Assembly (NCBI GenBank): GCA_037138855.1
Contig: JBAXHO010000022.1
Span: 1 to 26,734, forward strand
Source: JBAXHO01 sp037138855
GTDB lineage: Bacteria > Patescibacteriota > Dojkabacteria > B142 > OLB20
Length of the DNA: 26,734 bases
Direction of reading: 5' to 3'
The notes beneath the pieces were generated by a model, which was not told the origin of the DNA, did not search any database, and saw only the letters and a list, made by a program, of their open reading frames with translations. Numbering within the stretch: the stretch's first letter is position 1; every line of letters begins with the position of its first letter. Positions 24,016-26,734 of this stretch are shown here, piece by piece. The position numbers were made by a program, and so were the translations under genes.

Positions 24016-24042
24016 GATTTGAAACGATAATAAATTATGTAG

Positions 24043-24070
24043 GTAATGGTTTATTGCAATAAACCATTAC
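24043..24070. other. Perfect 28-bp palindrome at the DUF1232 stop
   Basis: GTAATGGTTTATTG is followed directly by its reverse complement CAATAAACCATTAC. It includes the stop codon of the minus-strand DUF1232 gene. On the minus strand no U-tract follows. On the plus strand TGTCTTTTTT follows, which would make a terminator against transcription entering from the ileS side. Confidence 0.6.
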
Positions 24071-24263
24071 TGTCTTTTTTAGATTCCAGTGCTTTCTTTT
24101 CTTTGTAAAAAATGATTAGCTCTCTGAGAAATACAATTGCCAGTAAACTGAAATCATCAATTAGTCCTACTGGACCAAAAATATCTGGAATAATATCCAA
24201 AGGCCAGAGTAGATAGATCAATGAAACAATTAAAATCCAATGTTTTTTCAGGAATTCTTTCAT
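24051..24263 (-). CDS. DUF1232 (YkvA-like) small membrane protein
   Basis: 70 residues. The family motif is clear at residues ~17-40: YLLWPLDIIPDIFGPVGLID followed by DFSLLAI (consensus YxxxPiDliPDfiPvlGylDD). Two hydrophobic segments (~9-24 and ~36-52) with a charged C-terminal tail (KEKKALESKKDSN). The function of DUF1232 is unknown. It lies 35 bp upstream of ileS on the same strand. Its last codons form half of a perfect palindrome. Confidence 0.82.
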   Translation of the reverse strand: MKEFLKKHWILIVSLIYLLWPLDIIPDIFGPVGLIDDFSLLAIVFLRELIIFYKEKKALESKKDSNGLLQ

Positions 24264-24326
24264 AAAAAGTTTTGATATGATAAGCTAATTTTAACCGATC
24301 AGAAGCGATGTGTCGAGGCAAAAGAA

Positions 24327-24358
24327 TAGTAGACAGTAGTTAGTAGACGGTAGACACG
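24327..24358. repeat. TAGTAGACAG-type intergenic repeat
   Basis: Imperfect tandem words TAGTAGACAG, TAGTTAGTAGACGG and TAGACACG in the 198-nt divergent gap between the DUF1232 gene and the acidic-protein gene. The gap holds no gene. Confidence 0.55.
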
Positions 24359-24390
24359 AAAAAGGAAAAGAGTTTAGTGAATCTAGGATA

Positions 24391-24424
24391 TCGCATTCGA
24401 ATTTCGAATCACGAATTTCGAATA
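24391..24424. repeat. CGAATTTCGAAT-type intergenic repeat
   Basis: Runs of CGAAT words: TCGCATTCGAATTTCGAAT, then CACGAATTTCGAATAA. It shares TCGCAT, CGAATTTCGAATC and CGAAT(A) words with 24776-24809, and the core with 88-108. It lies 38 nt upstream of the acidic-protein ATG. Confidence 0.65.
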
Positions 24425-24461
24425 AATTTTTTAACATTTTAATCTTTTAATCTAACCAACT

Positions 24462-24746
24462 ATGTCCAATGATAATTTTCTTACTCAAGCACAGGATGAT
24501 GCAGCAATAGCAGATGATCAACCAAAGCAGGATAACCGTTTTTATGCTGATGATGTAGAAGCAGAAGCAATTGCTGATAATAACGAAGATCCAAGCCAGT
24601 TAAAAGAGATCAAAGAAATTCCAGTTACTTCTGGTGAGATGGAAATTGGAGATCTTGATAAAGATGCTGAAGAAGGCCAGGGTAGTGAAGATAGTTATGA
24701 TGAAGAAGCAGTGCCAGCAGGGGACAACGTAGTGAGCGAAGATTGA
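24462..24746 (+). CDS. Small highly acidic, probably disordered protein
   Basis: 94 residues with 30 Asp/Glu and only 5 Lys/Arg, no cysteine and few hydrophobic residues. There is no signal peptide or membrane segment, and I recognise no family. The composition suggests an intrinsically disordered cytosolic protein, for example a nucleic-acid mimic, metal or polyamine binder or chaperone-like factor, but none of these is shown. The start is ATG 24462, preceded by a TTTTAATC-type AT repeat. It ends with TGA and the next repeat begins 5 nt later. Codon usage looks ordinary, with purine-rich GAA/GAT/GCA codons, so it is probably a real gene. Confidence 0.6.
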   Translation: MSNDNFLTQAQDDAAIADDQPKQDNRFYADDVEAEAIADNNEDPSQLKEIKEIPVTSGEMEIGDLDKDAEEGQGSEDSYDEEAVPAGDNVVSED

Positions 24747-24751
24747 TTGAA

Positions 24752-24809
24752 GAACGGTGATCAGTAATCGAAAGCCGAATTTCGAATCTCGAATAACGAA
24801 TGTCGCATC
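24752..24809. repeat. Composite intergenic repeat (CGGTGATC-type then CGAATTTCGAAT-type)
   Basis: The first part, GAACGGTGATCAGTAATCG..AAGC, aligns with 26577-26601 with a few substitutions and one indel. From 24776 it runs into CGAATTTCGAATCTCGAAT, the family of 24391-24424. Two families joined in one spot show that they behave as modular elements. An open frame starting at 24757 runs through it into the transporter gene but is not a plausible start. Confidence 0.65.
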
Positions 24810-24873
24810 ACATAAGTCGATAATAAATATTTACAACTTTTACTTAGCTACAAGCTATTATAAATCCCGTACC

Positions 24874-24903
24874 TTGATGGTACTGGGACGAGCTACTTAT
24901 ATT
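24874..24903 (+). promoter_or_regulatory. Promoter of the EamA transporter gene, leaderless
   Basis: TTGATG (24874-24879), 18-nt spacer, TATATT (24898-24903). Six bases later comes the ATG at 24910, which would be the transcription start itself. Confidence 0.6.
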
Positions 24904-24909
24904 ATACAC

Positions 24910-25767
24910 ATGGGAATTATTTATGCTTTATCTGGTGCTTTTTTTATAGCATTAATGAATTTTTTTTCTAAGATATTTGCCGGTAAAGCGAAGAATCCGA
25001 TTATTATTTCTGGGATTTTCCAAATTATCGCTGGACTTTTCTTTTGCATTTTAATCTTTTTTGAAAAACCTCATTTTGACTTTTCACCGACGACTTTTTT
25101 ATTAATTGGGACTACAGTAACAGTATATACCATCGCTAATCTGGCTGGTTTCTTTGCTTTTCAGCTGATCGATGTTTCGCTTTGCAGCATTATTGATCAA
25201 CTTTCATTGGTAGTTTCTTATATTGGTTCGTTACTGATTTTTTCTGAAAGCAATACCCTAAGTAAGATGTTTGGTGTGGCTTTGATAATTCTCGGAAATA
25301 TTGTTTTGGTTTCTAAATTATCAGCCAGTAAAGATTTAAAAAAAGGAATTTTATTGCGTTTAGTTTTCGCATTTTGTGGAGCAATTGGCGGGTTGGTCGA
25401 TTCAAAAATTCAAACAGACAAATTGGTTTCGATAAATTTATATTCATTAATAGATTGGATTTTTCCTGGCATAATAGTAACTTTTATCGCCTTTCGGTTC
25501 AGTTCGACTAAGGTTATTATCAAAGATATTAAAAAGAATTTTTGGGGAATGTTATTAATGTCAGTTTGTGCTGTAATGGGCACTATTACTATTTTTAGGG
25601 CATATGCCAATGAAGAAAAATCAATTGTTAATCCAATTTTGAAATTAAGCACGATCCTGGTAATTATTTTAGGGATTGTATTTTTAAAAGAACGAAAAAA
25701 TTTGAAAGCAAAGTTCTTAGCGACCGTTATTGTATTTTCCGGGCTGATTTTGGTAAGTATCAGCTGA
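24910..25767 (+). CDS. EamA/DMT-family transporter
   Basis: 285 residues from ATG 24910, about ten hydrophobic segments in two EamA-like halves, the standard size of drug/metabolite transporter superfamily exporters. It begins MGIIYALSGAFFIALMNFFSK and the second half starts near LLRLVFAFCGAIGGLVDS. The C-terminal segment ends FLKERKNLKAKFLATVIVFSGLILVS, typical of the last two helices. The substrate is unknown. The open frame extends 51 codons further upstream to 24757, but that part reads through intergenic repeats and a promoter, so I chose the internal ATG 6 nt after the -10 box. Confidence 0.85.
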   Translation: MGIIYALSGAFFIALMNFFSKIFAGKAKNPIIISGIFQIIAGLFFCILIFFEKPHFDFSPTTFLLIGTTVTVYTIANLAGFFAFQLIDVSLCSIIDQLSLVVSYIGSLLIFSESNTLSKMFGVALIILGNIVLVSKLSASKDLKKGILLRLVFAFCGAIGGLVDSKIQTDKLVSINLYSLIDWIFPGIIVTFIAFRFSSTKVIIKDIKKNFWGMLLMSVCAVMGTITIFRAYANEEKSIVNPILKLSTILVIILGIVFLKERKNLKAKFLATVIVFSGLILVSIS

Positions 25768-25800
25768 TTGCGTATCGTGCTGTTCGCCGATCCGTACGAT

Positions 25801-25832
25801 CCGTACTGTACGCAGATCTGCGTACAGTACGG
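25801..25832. other. Perfect 32-bp palindrome in a GTAC-rich repeat block
   Basis: CCGTACTGTACGCAGA is followed directly by its exact reverse complement. Around it (25770-25850) are further GATCCGTAC, TACGG and CGTATCG words, including a direct repeat of CGTATCG at both edges. It is much more GC-rich than its surroundings. No U-tract follows, so it is not a standard terminator. It lies between the transporter stop (25767) and the flavoprotein ATG (25890). Confidence 0.75.
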
Positions 25833-25876
25833 TACGGCGGATAACGTATCGAATAATCTATTAAATTTAATTTTTT

Positions 25877-25882
25877 TAATAT
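25877..25882 (+). promoter_or_regulatory. -10 box of the flavoprotein gene
   Basis: TAATAT ends 7 nt before ATG 25890; no good -35 and no Shine-Dalgarno. It fits the leaderless pattern of neighbouring genes. Confidence 0.4.
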
Positions 25883-25889
25883 TTCTACC

Positions 25890-26573
25890 ATGCCGATAGC
25901 ACTTTTAAAAGGCAAAATAATCCTCAAAGAGCAAATTGCTGCTGATACCTATCGGGTTCAAATTGCAGCGGACACGAAAGAGTTTTTACCTGGACAATTT
26001 TTGAGTATTTTAGTGGCTGATAAAGTTTATCGCAGTTATTCGATCAGTTCTATACCAGGGCTGCCATACTATGAATTGATTGCTGATACTGTGCATCATG
26101 GGCCGGGATCATTGTTTTTTATTAATTCACAAGTAGGGGATGAGGTTACATTTCTTGGTCCCCTCGGACGTTTTTTATATGAAGATGGCAGTGATCCGGT
26201 ATATTTTTTTGCCACAGGAACTGGAGTTGTACCATTTTTGGCAATGATTAGACATGCTTTGGTAAATCTTAATAGTAAACGAAAGATTACGTTGTTCATA
26301 GGTTTCCGTTTTGCCGATCAGATTTTTTATCTGGCATTTTTGGAAAAATTAGCAATACAATATCCCAATTTTCAATTCATTCTTTCACTTACCAGACCTG
26401 ATGACAGTTGGCAAGGCAAGAAGGGGAGAATATATGAACATTTTGATTTAATAGAACATCCCGAGAATTCGGTTGCCTATCTATGTGGTTCCAGGGATAT
26501 GGTTCAGGACCTTACGGATCGACTGGAGAAATTAGGATTTCAGAAAGAGAGGATTCATTTTGAGAAGTTTTAA
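25890..26573 (+). CDS. Ferredoxin-NADP reductase-like FAD/NAD(P) oxidoreductase
   Basis: 227 residues. The FAD-binding beta-barrel (1-98) carries RSYSISS (48-54), the RxYS motif that holds FAD, and GPLGRF. The NAD(P) domain (~103-227) begins YFFATGTGVVPFLAMIRHAL and has FIGFRFADQIFY, LSLTRPDDSWQGKKGRIYEH and the closing YLCGSRDMVQDL with an aromatic C-terminus (HFEKF). There is no iron-sulfur domain, so it resembles stand-alone ferredoxin/flavodoxin reductases or the reductase module of phenol-hydroxylase-type systems. It transfers electrons between NAD(P)H and an unknown partner in the cytosol. It is preceded by the GTAC palindrome and followed 3 nt later by a CGGTGACC repeat. Confidence 0.88.
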   Translation: MPIALLKGKIILKEQIAADTYRVQIAADTKEFLPGQFLSILVADKVYRSYSISSIPGLPYYELIADTVHHGPGSLFFINSQVGDEVTFLGPLGRFLYEDGSDPVYFFATGTGVVPFLAMIRHALVNLNSKRKITLFIGFRFADQIFYLAFLEKLAIQYPNFQFILSLTRPDDSWQGKKGRIYEHFDLIEHPENSVAYLCGSRDMVQDLTDRLEKLGFQKERIHFEKF

Positions 26574-26576
26574 GGG

Positions 26577-26603
26577 GAACGGTGACCGGTGACCGGAAAG
26601 CGG
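26577..26603. repeat. CGGTGACCGG-type intergenic repeat
   Basis: GAACGGTGACCGGTGACCGG followed by AAAGCGG, beginning 3 nt after the flavoprotein stop. It aligns with 24752-24775 and belongs to the CGGT family. The remaining sequence to 26734 contains no recognisable gene; an imperfect inverted repeat AGTGTAT...ATACACACT lies around 26651-26683. Confidence 0.6.
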
Positions 26604-26734
26604 TTCTTGCGGAGAGTTTGTCAGAGTGATAATCTATTTGTGACTAATTCAGTGTATTGATAGTTTTAGTCTCTATACACACTGCTGTCCGCTAAAAGTT
26701 TCACTTTAATCCCGAAATAAATCGAGCTGTAAGG

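Noticed and set aside
24757..24909. Extending the transporter gene upstream to the ATG at 24757
   Set aside because: This part is translated intergenic repeat with no membrane or family similarity, and a good promoter ending 6 nt before ATG 24910 lies inside it.
1..26734. Alternative genetic code (TGA as Gly or Trp)
   Set aside because: Several genes end at TGA at the expected family length (DUF1653, PLP enzyme, sigma factor), so TGA is a stop.
1..26734. Transposase, integrase, prophage or tRNA genes
   Set aside because: No reading frame shows such motifs, and no tRNA-like cloverleaf was recognised by eye in the gaps.
26604..26734. Partial gene or tRNA at the right edge
   Set aside because: No frame has family features; the small AGTGTAT...ATACACACT inverted repeat is too weak to call.

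Overview
The window looks like a chromosome segment of an AT-rich, reduced-genome bacterium, most plausibly a member of the Candidate Phyla Radiation (Patescibacteria). The evidence is tight gene packing, almost no visible Shine-Dalgarno sequences, several -10 boxes only 6-11 nt before ATG, a type 2 (eukaryote-like) isoleucyl-tRNA synthetase, a type 2 isopentenyl-diphosphate isomerase, RNase Y, short ParA/ParB proteins and long Thr/Pro/Cys-rich surface proteins. TGA is used as a normal stop, which argues against the code-25 lineages (Gracilibacteria/Absconditabacteria). The lineage is an inference; no rRNA or tRNA gene is present to confirm it.

Layout. 1-4324 (minus strand): a DUF1653 protein; an ECF sigma factor overlapping a 511-aa single-pass membrane protein by ATGA; an HD-domain protein overlapping a Cys/Met-metabolism PLP enzyme by ATGA. 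4372-5818: a strong terminator, then an ECF sigma factor fused to membrane segments and a Cys-containing C-terminal domain. It is divergent from 5997-10052, a 1351-aa membrane-anchored surface protein with FN3-like, Cys-rich, Thr/Pro repeat and M23 peptidase regions, followed by a Gfo/Idh/MocA oxidoreductase. 11074-17537 (minus): a frameshifted NUDIX gene, fni, rny, an amidase with DUF4214-like and coiled-coil parts, parB and a methyltransferase. A lone plus-strand cytidine/dCMP deaminase-like gene (17601-18104) separates parB from parA. 18188-24263 (minus): parA, two tandem lepB genes, ileS and a DUF1232 gene. 24462-26573 (plus): a very acidic small protein, an EamA-type transporter and a ferredoxin-reductase-like flavoprotein.

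The functional themes are cell envelope and export (M23 protein, amidase, two signal peptidases, two ECF modules that probably report envelope state), chromosome segregation (ParA/ParB), RNA turnover (RNase Y) and isoprenoid synthesis (Fni).

The two most unusual observations are these. First, a complete histidine-phosphatase (phosphoglycerate-mutase-like) domain is nested inside the catalytic body of IleRS. Second, the gaps hold several families of short imperfect tandem repeats (CGGTGATCGG-type, CGAATTTCGAAT-type, AAGTATC-type, TAGTAGACAG-type, GTTAACC-type), plus perfect 28- and 32-bp palindromes and a 104-bp nested inverted-repeat element.
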